From contig NC_060059.1 of NCBI RefSeq assembly GCF_020283565.1, forward strand, positions 44,042,215 to 44,106,214: 64,000 nucleotides of DNA, read 5' to 3'. The notes below the pieces were generated by a model. That model did not search any database, was not told the DNA's origin, and was given only the letters and a program-made list of their open reading frames with translations. This DNA comes from Trifolium pratense. Its lineage: Eukaryota > Streptophyta > Magnoliopsida > Fabales > Fabaceae. This document shows, piece by piece, positions 1 to 11,034 of the stretch (its first letter is position 1; the number at the start of each line of letters is the position of its first letter). The translations under genes were made by a program, and so were the position numbers.

Positions 1-170
1 ATAGAGTAAAAAAAAAGAAGGTTCCCTCTAGTATATAGGTGGGGCTGGCTCAAAAAGCATATTAATTTCTGGAAAAAAAGTTTTCGATTTTATTTTCAAA
101 AACAAGTTCCCGGTTTTTTGGGGGAAAGTTTTATCGATTTCAAATAAAAACAATTCAGACATCCTCAGAC

Positions 171-500
171 ATACTACTCGCAGAGTTATTTGCCATCTAC
201 CAGGGCCTCACTTTGGCGAAAAATATGGCTATTGATGAGTTAGTCTGCTACTCCGATTCTCTCCACAGCATCAACCTCCTTAAAGGTCCCAATATCAAAT
301 ATCATGTTTATGTTGTGTTGATTCAAGACATCAAAGAGTTGATATCTCAAAGGAACATTACTCTTTTCCACACTCTCAGAGAGGGAAATAATTGTGCGGA
401 TTTCTTAGCTAAGCTTGGAGCCTCTTCAGATTCTGATCTCACGATTCATGCATCTCCCCCAGAAGATTTCTTTGATATATTTTTCGGAGCGACGCGACTG
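171..500 (+). pseudogene. LINE RNase H domain fragment (3' end of a non-LTR retrotransposon)
   Basis: An open frame reads like the RVT_3-type RNase H domain at the C-terminus of plant LINE ORF2: LLAELFAIYQGLTLA, then VCYSDSLHSINLL with the conserved aspartate, then FHTLREGNNCADFLAKLGA. No reverse transcriptase lies upstream, so only the last ~110 residues remain. After the domain the frame runs into T-rich sequence that looks like a LINE 3' region, with an A-rich stretch near 570-590 that may be the old poly(A) tail. I saw no host start codon or promoter. It is a dead 5'-truncated LINE copy. Confidence 0.75.
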
Positions 501-589
501 GAACTTTCTACCTTAGAGAATAGTTTTCTTTTCTTTTTTCTGTTTGTTTTTTGTTTTGTTTTGATTAGCCTTGTAACAAAAAAAAATAT

Positions 590-1244
590 AAAAACAATTC
601 CAGAGTTTTTTTGGAAAAAAGTTCCGATATTTTATTCTGAAAAAATTTTCGGATATTTTCCGGGAAAAATTTTTTTGATCTTTTTTTCTGTGAAAAGTTC
701 CGATATTTTATTCGGGAAATATTTTTTGGAAAAAAAAGTTCTCAATTTTTTCAGGAAAAATTAATTTAAATTTGGACCCCGAAGAATTTGGACATAAAAT
801 TTGGTTGCAATAATCCACCAATATCGCTGATACAAAATAGAGTGAAAAAAGAAAATTATATAATACTAACAGTACACCATAATATCATGCTTCTCATTCA
901 ATCCACTTCATGAAATCCATAAAAAATATCTAGAATCCGCCTAGATATGAAACCGTTTGAACACTAACAAAAACAATTTGAAATCAACGTTGATAGGAAT
1001 ATATGTAAATCTAGCTGTCTTTGATTGGTGTAATAATATTTTAATGTGTTTTCAAAGCAAAGCACATAAGGTGTTTGTTCTTGAATAAGGTGTTTATTCT
1101 TGAATTGTAAGGGTTGAGTATTCCTTATAATTCATTTTTGCTTATAAAAAAATATTGCTAGGAAACGACACTGACTTGTTGGAGGCAAATCCGAAACTTC
1201 AATAACCACAGATCTCAACATATCACATATCTGAACAACTATTA
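590..1244. other. AT-rich stretch with GGAAAA/TTTTCC-type imperfect repeats
   Basis: From about 600 to 760 the sequence repeats variants of an A-run, TTCCGATATTTTATTC and a T-run, with G/C only in TTCC/GGAA blocks. Similar sequence lies on the other side of the LINE piece at 60-140. From 780 to 1244 I see no gene, RNA or element end. Confidence 0.4.
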
Positions 1245-1253
1245 GAGAATTAA
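1245..1253. repeat. 9-bp target-site duplication, left copy (GAGAATTAA)
   Basis: GAGAATTAA lies directly before the left terminal inverted repeat and recurs at 2448-2456 directly after the right one. A 9-bp duplication is typical of Mutator-like transposons. Confidence 0.9.
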
Positions 1254-2447
1254 GGGTAAATGATCATTTACCCCCCTGCAAAATAAGCAAATTTTCGTTT
1301 ACCCCCCTATGTAGATTTTTTTTCTGTTTACCCCCCTGCAAAAAATAGATTCACTCATTTTGCCCCCTGTGTGTACAGCAGGACATGTGATTGTGCAAAT
1401 TTGCTGACGTGGCTTGTACACGTGGAAAAAACATTTATATTTATTTTTAACTTCCACGTCAGATAATATTTTTTTCAAAAAAAAAATTTAAAATTTTTTT
1501 CCTACAAAATTAATAAAACGAATTTTTTTTCCAAAATAAAAAGAAAATCCTACAAATAAAATTTTTTTCCCTACAAAATTTTTAAAAATTCCTACAAATA
1601 GTTTTTTTCGTACAAAATTATTATTTTTTTCCTAAAATAAAAAAACGAATTTTCATATTTTTCTCCCAAATAAAGTTTATTTTTAAGATATTAAAAAAAT
1701 ATTTTCAAATCTTTTTTATTTAAAAAAAACAGAATCTTCGCCGGTTTGCTTCCACCGTCGTGATCATATTCGTCGTCATCTTCTTCAATCACCGGAATCG
1801 TCTTCTACTTCGTTATTGTCTTCTGCTTCCTTCTATTTTTCTAGTTCTAGGACAAATGATTTTGGTATAAGAGGAAAATACGAATAAACTTCTTTTTCTA
1901 TTTTTTTTAATTCAAAGAGATTAACAAAAAAATAATGTTTTGTTTTTAAAAAATAAAGATCATGTTTTTTTAATTCAAAAAGATTTGAAAATAAATCTTT
2001 AAAATTTTTATTTTGAAAATAAACTTTATTTTGGGAGCAAAATAAGAAAATTCATTTTTTTTTTTGTTGGAAATTTTTTTAAATTCTTTGTAGGAAAAAA
2101 AATTACTTTTTTTGCAGGAAATGTTTTAAAAAATTTTGTAGGAAAAAAAATTTATTTGTAGGATTTTTTTGGGAAAAAAAAAAAGAAAATCCGTTTTTTT
2201 ATTTTGTAGAATTTTTTTTTTAAAAAAATATATTATCTGACGTGGAATTTAAAAAATAAATATTAATTATTTTTTCCACGTGTACAAGCCATGTAAGCAG
2301 ATTTGCACATTCACATGTCCTGCTGTACACACGGGGGGCAAAATGAGTGAATCTATTTTTTGCAGGGGGGTAAACAGAAAAAAAATCTGCGTAGGGGGGT
2401 AAACGAAAATTTGCTTATTTTGCAGGGGGGTAAATGATCATTTACCC
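1254..2447. mobile_element. Mutator-like non-autonomous element with long terminal inverted repeats
   Basis: The element starts GGGTAAATGATCATTTACCC and ends with its inverse, flanked by perfect 9-bp duplications. The arms match over at least 180 bp (CCCCCCTGCAAAATAAGC, CTCATTTTGCCCCC, CACGTGGAAAAAA and their complements at 2262-2440) and probably much further through A/T-runs, so the element can fold into a long hairpin. The only compositionally different part is the middle (about 1736-1860), which is GC-richer. No transposase frame is present. Length and TSD fit a non-autonomous MULE. Confidence 0.88.
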
Positions 2448-2456
2448 GAGAATTAA

Positions 2457-2771
2457 TATATGAATGAGAAAGTCAATCGGAAACATAACAACCAAATAGA
2501 GCAGTCTGTGGCGGTGAAGCAAACCATCCAATGGCGTCACAAACTCTCAACGACGAAACAACAACTTGAGGAGATTGACCACCCAACGACGTCACAAACC
2601 CGCAGCGCGGCACCTGAATTCTAGCTAGCTATTCAAACACATAGAACAAATGAACGACAACGGTTAATAAAAACCTATAGGGCTAGAAGATGGTGCGACA
2701 ACGGAGACCAAGCCTCCAATGGTGCACACCACTCTTGATGGCTAGATAGTAAGGAAAAAAATTGATATGAA
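2457..2771. other. Intergenic, no feature recognised
   Basis: Mixed-composition sequence between the Mutator-like element and a CACTA end. It has no long frame and no element terminus that I can recognise. Confidence 0.4.
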
Positions 2772-3076
2772 CACTACAAAAAAAGGTGTGTATTTGCAAC
2801 GGAACAGCAGTGACGGTCTATACACAACCGTCACCGCTATTCTAACTTTGGAGGTTTGCGGCCGTTTCATTGGAACCGTCGTGGCTTATATCATAACCCG
2901 CGCGAGATATTCACTCCATTCCCTCTTTTGTTTTCATTTCATTTTACAAAATCCTTAAATTCAAACTTCCGATTCCCTTTTATTTTCATTTCACTCACAA
3001 AATCCTTCAGATTCAAACTTCGTTCATTGAGATTCAAACCTCACTTTCGAAAGGGAAGGAGGAGACGACACTTCTA
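2772..3076 (+). mobile_element. CACTA-type transposon terminal fragment
   Basis: It begins CACTACAAAAAAAGG, the signature of plant CACTA (En/Spm) ends. Subterminal GC-rich motifs of the ACGGT..ACCGTC kind follow (GACGGTCTATACACAACCGTC and GGAACCGTCGTGG). The matching right end is not seen, so this is a fragment. Small open frames inside it are not convincing genes. Confidence 0.6.
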
Positions 3077-3772
3077 AAAAGACAAAAACAATAAAATATT
3101 TAGAACCAACATTGTATTGTATTGATTCAAGTGGTTAAGATTTTGGGTCATTTAAACAAATGATTAGAAATTCAATCTTTAACTATATGAATAATTTCGG
3201 TTTGAAGAAAAAATCGTCTTTTATATATATCTCAATGTTTTATTTTTTTTAATAAAAATTAGTAGTTATTTTACCAATAACATGGTAAAATAGACAATAA
3301 AAAATTTAAAACTTGATGAAATATCGTATATCTCAACTTATTTTTCCTTTGCATGCATGACAAAATCCGTCTCAACTGGCAGCAATATTAATGTCATTGC
3401 CAAACATGAGGTTGCTGGCTTTCCTGAAATTAAAACCAAGGTCACAATCACAGTCCCAGATTGATTGATAATAATAAATATTTAAAATGAATGTTAATGG
3501 GACACTTCATGCTAACGCGTGGAAGATTGTTTTGTCACCCCATTAGTTTCATTCACTGTTCACCAAACATATCCCATCCAACAATAAAAATAAAAAGACA
3601 AAAAACACAATAATGAAAAGAAAGAAAATGGACATGAAATGAAACGTAGCATCTCTCAGTCCATGCACTGCTTCTGCTTGTTGTCTTGTAGTTGTCAAAT
3701 TAATACTCAACCGTGTCACGCTCCAAGGCACTTATTTTGTCAACGTATTTTTGGCATGTGTATTTTATAATA
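3077..3772. other. Intergenic, no feature recognised
   Basis: AT-rich sequence. A 60-residue minus-strand frame at 3549-3731 has no recognisable domain, and I do not call it. Confidence 0.4.
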
Positions 3773-3918
3773 ATCCCTCTAATCTTATTATAACAAGATA
3801 TTTACTTTTTAAATTTATAGAATGTTTGATATATCTGATCGATAATATGGATCAGATACATCCAACATTCTATGAATCTAAAAAGTAAATATTTTCTTAT
3901 AATAAGGACCGGAGAGAG
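3773..3918. mobile_element. Stowaway-like MITE
   Basis: A palindromic ~146-bp unit with ends ATCCCTCTAATCTTATTATAA and its inverse ATAAGGACCGGAGAGAGT, flanked by TA on both sides. Inside, AGATATTTACTTTTTAAATT pairs with the AATCTAAAAAGTAAATATTT arm. End sequence and TA target fit Stowaway/Tc1-mariner MITEs. Confidence 0.75.
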
Positions 3919-4068
3919 TATGTTCCTATTTTTCTTAGTCGACAATACTAGTATAATACTATTGCGTACGCACGGGTTGCAATGTTGCCGGATTTTTTTT
4001 TACATATAATATAGTACGATATTTTCATAAGTAGAAACAAGTATATAGACAAAAAAATTTGTATAATT

Positions 4069-4300
4069 TTTTTTTTTTATTCAACAGGGCCTAAGGCCAA
4101 AGGAAGAAAATTACACTGAAATTAAGCGGGCGAAAGAGACACCCCTATAATCATCGCCAACAATATGAATCACCTCAGAAGGGGGTGCTAAAAAATCACG
4201 GTACTACCATAGCCTTCACAACCTATATTGACAAGCATATCCGCACATCGATTGACCTCTCAAAATACATGGTTAATTTTCACCTCCTGAAAGTCTTAAT
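4069..4300 (-). pseudogene. LINE RNase H C-terminus, 3' region and poly(A) tail
   Basis: On the minus strand a frame reads VKINHVFREVNRCADMLVNI, the conserved tail of the RNase H domain in plant LINEs, at about 4215-4290. It is followed by stops, a 3' region and an A-run (a T-run at 4069-4079 on the plus strand) that looks like the LINE poly(A) tail. The rest of the element is absent, so this is a 5'-truncated insertion. Confidence 0.65.
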
Positions 4301-5117
4301 CTTCTTCATGAGGTTACCTCCCATAATGCTTCCATTTTTGCTGTCTTGTAAATTCCTCACTATCACTTGATGATGGTAAATGGGTGATTACATTTATACT
4401 TGGGTCGACAACCAATGATAAGTATTTAGTATTTGTTTTTAAAAGGTTTTTGCTGACTTGCGGTTGCTGCCTTATGTGTTAGCTTAACTAATTGGAAGAT
4501 TGCTTCATGGACATTCTTAAGCTTTATGCGGTCTCTATCTTTTGCATATTTGATATTTTGTCCTACATGAATTTTTTTCTAATTAAAATGTACACAATGT
4601 AAATTGTACTGTCACAAACAACATAATTTATGTATAGTTCAATTTGTGAAAAAATTATCGATCATATATATAGATAGATAGATTTGCTAACTTAAATTCA
4701 CCTAAAATCATGAAGGTCTAAGTTAGTAAGGTGCACCATTTCACTTTGAAAAAAAACAACATTGACATTAGTTATTTTACACTAGAAAATTGAGGATTAG
4801 TTACGTAAATTTTATTAAATGTTGGTGCACTCATTTGTTAATTTACATCCACTTAATTATAAATATATGAAATCTAAATAAACACCATAGGAAATAAAAA
4901 AAAATGACAACTTAAGAAAACATGTTACTCAACTTTGAAAAGGTGCACCTTGCTAACTTAGATCTTCATGTTAAAACATCAAATCAGTTTTACTAAACTA
5001 CTTTTGGCTTGAAAATATATTAAAAATAGTAAAAAATGGTGTTTTGGTCTAAAGTGAAAAGGTGCATCTTGCTAACTTAAACCTTCATATTTTTAGGTGG
5101 GTCTAAGTTAGCAGACC

Positions 5118-5119
<2 letters not shown>
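4301..5119. other. Intergenic AT-rich DNA with a repeated short motif
   Basis: No gene is seen. The phrase 'gtctaagttag...aaggtgcaccat/cttgctaact' recurs around 4705, 4940 and 5055-5110 in both orientations. This suggests remnants of an inverted-repeat element, but I could not define its ends. Confidence 0.35.

Positions 5120-5163
<44 letters not shown>
5120..5163. repeat. (TA)n microsatellite
   Basis: A near-perfect TA dinucleotide run. It continues on the far side of the next element (5657-5670). Confidence 0.95.
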
Positions 5164-5166
<3 letters not shown>

Positions 5167-5656
5167 GGACATCTCCGGGTTTTAGGAGGCTCTGTGCAAA
5201 ATATAACAGTGGCCCTTTAATATAATTTTTTTTAAGAAAAAACCGTCGATTTAAATTGCGTATATATAAAAAAAATCATTTTTATTCTTATAAACATATA
5301 GATTATCAATATTCAACCAATTGCATTAAATCAAATGAGATAAGAAATACAAAATAATTATCTTTGTATATAACGTCAAAAAGGAACCTCCTAATCTAAG
5401 GTTAAATTTTATGCAAAGATTAAAATAGACTAAAACTATATTTACGACTATAGATAACTAATCTATTGATACTCATATGATATTATATGAACATTAACAA
5501 TATATAACTATTAGTTTAAAGCCTAAAAATTAATCTATTTTAATATACATCTGATATTTTATAGGTATAAATAATATATAAGTAATATTATAGGACCTCA
5601 AAATTTTGAGGCCTGATGCCGTTGCACACCTCGCACATGTGTGCAAGCCGCCACTG
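5164..5656. mobile_element. hAT-like non-coding element inserted in a TA microsatellite
   Basis: The left end starts CAGGGACATCTCC and the right end reads GCAAGCCGCCACTG, the inverse of the common hAT terminus CAGTGGCGG. It is flanked by ATATATAT on both sides, which fits an 8-bp duplication but is uninformative inside a TA repeat. No transposase frame. Confidence 0.5.
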
Positions 5657-5670
5657 ATATATATATATAT

Positions 5671-6189
5671 TTTGTTGTTACATTGTTTTGCTAAAAATCT
5701 TGCTAAACAACATATTTGTTATCTATATAAGTTATTTAGCAAACACGAACTCAAGAACAGAGATTAAAGAACTTACGAGGATGATGAAGAGGAACGCGGC
5801 AGGAAAACGGAGGCGTGAAGAACATATATAACATATAATAAGTTCGGTGAGTTTGTCTCTCTATACTTCATTTTACGATGAATGTGAATCAAATCAATGT
5901 TATGTTTAAGTGGGCTTAATGTATTGGATTGACTTTTAAACCAGATTAAACTGGTGGTGAAAGAAAAAAAATTAAAATGTATTGAATTGACCCAAATAAG
6001 AAAAAATTAATATTTAAAATATAATGACAGTTGGCACTTGGCAAACTTATTTTATTACACATATTTATTTTAAATTTTTTTTATTATAATTTATTTAGGC
6101 TTGAGCTACCTGCGGCCCATTCGAGATAGCTAGCTCATTTGAACAGCTCTAGTTCGGTGGATGGGATTTCTCTCAATTTAGTAGATTAT
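5671..6189. other. Intergenic, no feature recognised
   Basis: AT-rich sequence with no sustained open frame. Confidence 0.35.
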
Positions 6190-6480
6190 TTAAGTTGAGT
6201 CTTGACAAGGATAATGGGACTATGGTGGAAATGGTTGGAGGTGGCACAAGCAGTTGTTCGTCTGGGAGGACGAGTTGCGGAGTGAATGTTGTTATGTTTT
6301 GGCTAATGTTTTATTGCAGGCTGACGTACATCCCGGATGAATGGGAATGTGTGCCAAATCCTGAGGAAGGATTTCCAGTTCATGGTGGTTATCTTGTCCT
6401 AACTAGTACAACCGAGACTCAAAGGGGCATTCATTGTAACCTCATTTGGAACAAATTTGTTCCGGCAAAAGTTTCTACAT
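6190..6480 (+). pseudogene. LINE zf-RVT region fragment (frameshifted)
   Basis: Two frames together resemble the zf-RVT linker of plant LINE ORF2. First comes LFVWEDELRSECCYVLANVLL (one frame, about 6254-6320). Then, after a frame change near 6335, come PDEWECVPNPEEGFPVHGGY and IWNKFVPAKVS. The pattern (W-E-E-L, then W-x-P-x-P-x-x-G-x-x-V, then L-I-W-x-K-x-V-P-x-K-V-S) is family knowledge. No RT or RNase H adjoins it. Confidence 0.65.
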
Positions 6481-6599
6481 TGCGTAACGTATTCTGTGTG
6501 AAAAATTATCTACGAAATATAACTTATTTGTTCGTAAGTGTCTTCGTAATAAGCCGAACACATGAGAAGCTCCACTCTTGATAATAATACTATTTAGAA

Positions 6600-7060
6600 T
6601 GACTTCACTTTCAATTTAAATCAAACAACCTCCACAACTGCTATATCGTACATAATGTATTTTAATTTCTTAAAGTGTCGTCCTCATGGGCTACCTTGAG
6701 TACCTTCTTTTGGGGCTTCAAATAATTTATATGGTAATATATCTCAAAAAAAAAAAATATAAAAAATCAATTCAAAAAAATAAAATAAAAAAGTTATGAT
6801 TTTTTTAAAACAATTTGAAAGGTGGGTAGATAAGAATATAAAGTGAACAAAACTAATATAATTATAATATGAAAACTTAATTGACAAGATTGCTTCAAAA
6901 ATTGTTAGACGTGCGGGAGATTTTTTTTAGCTAAAAAAGTTTTTTGTTGTTTTTTTTTATTTTTATAATAAAAAGTATTTTGTTGTTATTGATTAGAATA
7001 TAAATATTGTGTAGGTTAGTTACAAGGTTGACTACATTTTATGTTATTAATTCTTACTTT
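6600..7060. other. Intergenic, AT-rich
   Basis: A- and T-runs with no gene or element end that I recognise. Confidence 0.35.
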
Positions 7061-7065
7061 AATAA

Positions 7066-7656
7066 TGGTTAGAAGTCTCACATTGATTATAGATACGACA
7101 TAGATAGTCTTTATAAGTGTAGTGCAAACTTCAACTCTTAAGCTAACTTTTTTGTGGTTGAGTATAAGCCTCACAAATTCTAATATGGTATCAGAGCTCA
7201 TCCTAGATTCATTTGTTGTTTGTTGTGGAGACCTCCCATATTTGGGCCACCCGTTGTTATTGATTTCACGTTTTAGTTTGTTCAGTTCTTGACGTGAGGG
7301 GGTGTGTTAGAAGTCCCACATTGGCTAGAGATATGACATAGATAGCATTTATAAGTGTAGTGCAAACCTCAATTCTTAAGCTAACTTTTGTGGTTGAGTA
7401 TAGGCCTCACAAATTCTAATATGGTATCAGAGTCCATCCTAGATTCATTTGTTGTTTGTTGTGGAGACCTCCCATATTTGGGTCACCCGTTGTTGTTGAT
7501 TTTACGTTTTAGCTTGTCCAGTTCTGGACGTGAGGGGGTGTGTTTGAAGTCCCACATTGGCTAGAGATATGACATAGATAGTCTTTATAAGTGTAGTGCA
7601 AACCTCAACTCTTAAACTAACTTTTGTGGTTGAATATAAGTCTCACAAATTTTAAT
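7066..7656 (+). mobile_element. Tandem TRIM retrotransposon: three LTRs, two internal regions
   Basis: Three copies of a ~115-120 bp LTR (about 7066-7185, 7305-7421, 7541-7656) are separated by two ~119-bp internal regions. Each internal region begins TGGTATCAGAG (7186, 7422), complementary to initiator tRNA-Met as in copia-type primer binding sites, and ends GTGAGGGGGTG, a polypurine tract, just before the next LTR (TGTTAGAAGTCCCACATTGG). There is no coding capacity. LTR and internal lengths match terminal-repeat retrotransposons in miniature. The LTR-int-LTR-int-LTR arrangement implies recombination between copies. The flanking AATAA repeats may be the target duplication. Confidence 0.85.
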
Positions 7657-7714
7657 AATAATAAAATATAATTTAAATAAGAAATTTTCATTTTAAGTTT
7701 TCACATTTTTTTTG

Positions 7715-7840
7715 TCAAATAGCCTGATGGCTAAAAGTTCCGTAAATAAGTGAAGTGTCTGTAGTTCGAACCCAAACTACTACACATATAATGTGATGTC
7801 TCTATCAACTAAGTTAAACTCACAGGGACCGATCGTCCTA
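7715..7840 (+). mobile_element. tRNA-derived SINE-like repeat
   Basis: It contains a box A-like TAGCCTGATGGC (from about 7721) and, about 40 bp further on, a box B-like TAGTTCGAACCC, the internal RNA polymerase III promoter arrangement of tRNA-derived SINEs. The rest does not fold as a functional tRNA that I can see. The 3' end is uncertain. Confidence 0.45.
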
Positions 7841-9138
7841 CGAATGAATCCTATCATTAAAGCATCCTATCATTAAAGCTAAATCTTTGTTTTTTAATCT
7901 TCATATAAATAAATACTTGTCTTTCTTTCCTTCGTTCTGTTGGTTGCAATTGGACCTTAGAAATAGTCGAAAATTAGTGCCGCTATATTTTGGCATTCTA
8001 GTAGAATTGGACCATGCTACGCTGCCTTTTTCTTCTTTTATTTTGGGTAAAATCCTACGCTAAATAATTAATATATTTATGGTCCACAACCTGTAGTATT
8101 TTAGATCAATTATTATATGCATGGTTCTCTTTGTTCCGTTTGAACTAACAAGAAATCACATGTTTGCTTAAATTCTACAAGTTTTTTGTATACACTATTT
8201 TACTATTAGTCAACACTCAATAATATATAGTATACATTTTAAAAAACAAATACGAACAAGTTATTATTATTTTATTAATAGTAAGATTATATGATTTTGA
8301 AGTTACATAACCAATTCCTTAGATAAGAGAACTTTTTTTTTTTAACCATTAGATAAGAGAACTTTTAAACTCAACTAAATCTCTAATTTCTTAGGTGAAA
8401 TTAATAATAAACTTCAAGAGTAGAAATTCTCACAAGTGATTATATAAGTCAAGAAAGACCAACGCAATTCATTTTCTGCAGAGTTTCTCTTTCCCTCTTA
8501 CTCTCACAAGCCTCGATATCTTTAATTTCACCATTCAACCCGCTCAATCCAAACTCTAAACTTCTTACATTTGTAATCACCATTCATCCTAACTCCTTAA
8601 AGCTAGTAGGAATCAAAGTGATAAAAACAAGACATGTTCGGTAACAAGCTTCTCTAATTGATCAAAATATACACATAATTTTCTAGCCTCCACTAGCAAA
8701 AAATTCTAGAACTGCCACTGCATTTAATCCTTCAAGCATCTCAACGAATTCATTGCATGTTTGTTTCTTCCATTTCAATTCACCTATATTAACTAGGAGA
8801 AAAAAATTTGTTGCAGCTGAAGAGATTCCAAGGGCAGAGTTTTGAAAGCTTAAGGAGGTTGAAGGATTGTGAAAAAGTTTTTTTTAAACAACTGGGAAAA
8901 AGCTTCAAAACATATAGTTTATGAAAGTTCACATTGGGAACTTTAGTTAGTCACGAAACACAAGAAAAAGGGATTTTGAATTGTGTTTCCCATTTTAAAA
9001 AGCTTTTGCTAATATAGTTTTAAACACAATTAAACGATGATCTTTATCAAATCATTCACGTTAAATGATTTAACTAATGATTAACATACAAAAGAGTATA
9101 AGTTAAATCATAAAAAATATAAACTAAACTAAAATAAA
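7841..9138. other. Intergenic; possible promoter-like patch near 8435-8520
   Basis: No open frame of interest. At 8434-8447 there is GATTATATAAGTCA followed by a CT-rich stretch (about 8483-8512), resembling a plant TATA box and 5' leader, but no coding sequence follows. A T-run flanked by a duplicated 'cattagataagagaac'-type phrase occurs at 8318-8365. Confidence 0.3.
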
Positions 9139-9560
9139 CATTACAAGAAAAAATAGATTTATTGGCGGCAAAAAGCCTCCAGTAAGTCCCAAAAACCGTC
9201 AATTTAAAGCAACATCTTGGCGGTCTTGGGCCATCAATAAAAACCTTGTCTATAACACTTATTGGTGGCTAAGGACCCTAAATAAATAATTGACAGACAC
9301 TTATTGACGGCTTAAGACCCTCGGAAAAAAATTCTGGCATGTTAATAATTTACTCTCTCCGTGACACTATATAAGCAAAAACACATTTTTAGGTTCATTG
9401 CTTTATTAATGTATTTGGTATATAATATAGACTACATACAATAATAAAACAATGAATCTAAAAAGGGTTTTTTTTTTTGCTTATATAGTATCACAGAGGG
9501 AGTATTGGCGATTTGGTGACCCTGGGCCCTCAATAACGTTATTGGTGGATTCAAGCCATC
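9139..9560 (+). mobile_element. CACTA-like terminal region with subterminal repeats
   Basis: It begins CATTACAAGAAA, one change from the CACTACAAGAAA terminus. Scattered short motifs follow (TTGGCGG, ATTGGTGG, GACCCT, GGGCC) in both orientations, as in CACTA subterminal arrays. A Stowaway-like MITE is inserted at 9353-9502. No right terminus found. Confidence 0.45.
9353..9502. mobile_element. Stowaway-like MITE nested in the CACTA-like repeat
   Basis: The ends CTCTCTCCGTGACACTATATAAGC and the inverse GCTTATATAGTATCACAGAGGGAG are flanked by TA. It is about 150 bp long and palindromic. The array motifs of the host repeat resume on the right side. Confidence 0.75.
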
Positions 9561-10399
9561 GAAATGTGGTCAACGAAATTTTTTAAATAAAAATTTAATA
9601 ATTTAATAGTTTAAAAATTAGAATTTTTTTGTCAAAAAAAAAAATTAGAAATTTTGATTTTTAGATAATTGCAGTCACAAAGTCGGTGTATCCGTTGACA
9701 AAGTAAAACAAGAGAGTTCACTATAATCACAACTGATTACAATTGTTCAAACACATAGTTTAGAACTTTTTTGCCTAGACTCTCCAGCATATGATTTCCT
9801 TGCTCAAGTATCACGTACAAGAGACTTCAACTAATCTTAATACAATGCAAATTTAAGATAGCTTATAAAGATTGAACACTTGATATTCATAGGAGTTCAC
9901 AAAATACAATGTAGTACAAGACTCTCTAACACTTAATTCTAAGATACAAAGTTTGTAAGAATTTGTAAGTATTTACACAGCTTTTGAATTTGATAGAATA
10001 TGAGCGCTTTTAGAGGCTAGTGAGTCTTGTTGATAATCTTCAATTGATGCCTCTATATATAGACATATAGAAATAGATTCGTTGAAGAACACCCTTGAGA
10101 AGCTTTTTGGAACTTACTCTTTGCTTTATGCATAGTAACACCAATTGTTCTTTCATACTAAAAGTAATTTTATAACAAAACCAAGAGAGAGATTTAACAA
10201 AACCAATTTTGTTCTTACAAAGGCAGAGCTGGTAGAAGGGCGCTGGTAAATATTTCAAGAGGAAGATGAGGCAACAATCGGGGAAAACGACAAACACTTC
10301 AGCCTGAAAGTGATGATGATTAAAAATTTTATCTTTTGTTTAGTTTTATCCTAATGAGAATCTTATGATCGGAGGTGGTTATATGCCTTCAATGTGCAA
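9561..10399. other. Intergenic; possible decayed LTR on the minus strand
   Basis: No gene. On the minus strand CTATATATAGAGGCATC (about 10048-10064) looks like an LTR TATA box with following leader, and the style resembles copia LTRs. I cannot find matching ends or a second copy, so this is only a hint. Confidence 0.25.
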
Positions 10400-11034
10400 C
10401 ATTTATAAAAGTCAAGTGAAATCTTCATTTCATATTTTCTTTGAATGTAGCTTTCTTGAAAAACTTCGTCTTGGTTGGCTGGTTATTTAAATTTAGTCCT
10501 TCAATTTTCTTCCATTGAGGATATGGAAGCTTTGTGACTTAAACTGGTATCCTGCAAGACTACCATAACTTCTACCATCACATTAACTTAATCACTACTT
10601 TATGGTTTGTCAGAAATCAAGCTAGAATTAACAATAAGTTGATGCCTTGGGCTTCTGATATTGTAATGACCATAGCTAACACTTCACTTATAGGTAACAA
10701 CACTTGTAAATCATCTTCTAACTCTATAAGAGATTTCAACCTTTTGAAGTTATTCAAAATTAATATTCACCAGCCCAAAGCTACATATCTTAAAGAAGTT
10801 TGTTGGCAACCTCCTCTTGTTGATTGGTTAAAATGCAACATTGATGGATCCTCAAATCGAAACCCTGATGATGCTTCTTGTGGAGGTATTTTTAGGAATC
10901 ACTCTACAAAGTTTGTTTTTGGTTTTGCTGGACCTCTAGGTATTACTAATTATTACTTTATTGAACTTTCTGGAGCAATGAAGGCTTTTGAAACAGCTTC
11001 TCAAAATAATTGGCACAATATTTAGATTAAAACT
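10400..11034 (+). pseudogene. LINE zf-RVT/RNase H region, left part (split by the Sirevirus insertion)
   Basis: Frames encode a decayed zf-RVT end (FHIFFECSFLEKL) and then a clear RNase H region: LWFVRNQARINNKLMPW, WLKCNIDGSSNRNPDDASCGG with the conserved aspartate, and YYFIELSGAMKAFETA. A TAG at 11023-11025 replaces a codon that is usually tryptophan in this family. The frame continues beyond it to the insertion point at 11034 and resumes at 21146 on the other side of the retrotransposon. The element was probably dead before the insertion. Confidence 0.75.

Noticed and set aside
6195..6581. A 128-residue protein-coding gene
   Set aside because: Its middle matches the LINE zf-RVT region and the upstream part matches in another frame, so it is a frameshifted LINE remnant.
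7721..7790. A functional tRNA gene
   Set aside because: Box A- and B-like motifs are present, but I find no acceptor stem or cloverleaf. A SINE-like repeat fits better.
10040..10297. Minus-strand frame of 85 codons
   Set aside because: No recognisable domain. The region looks like non-coding LTR-like DNA.
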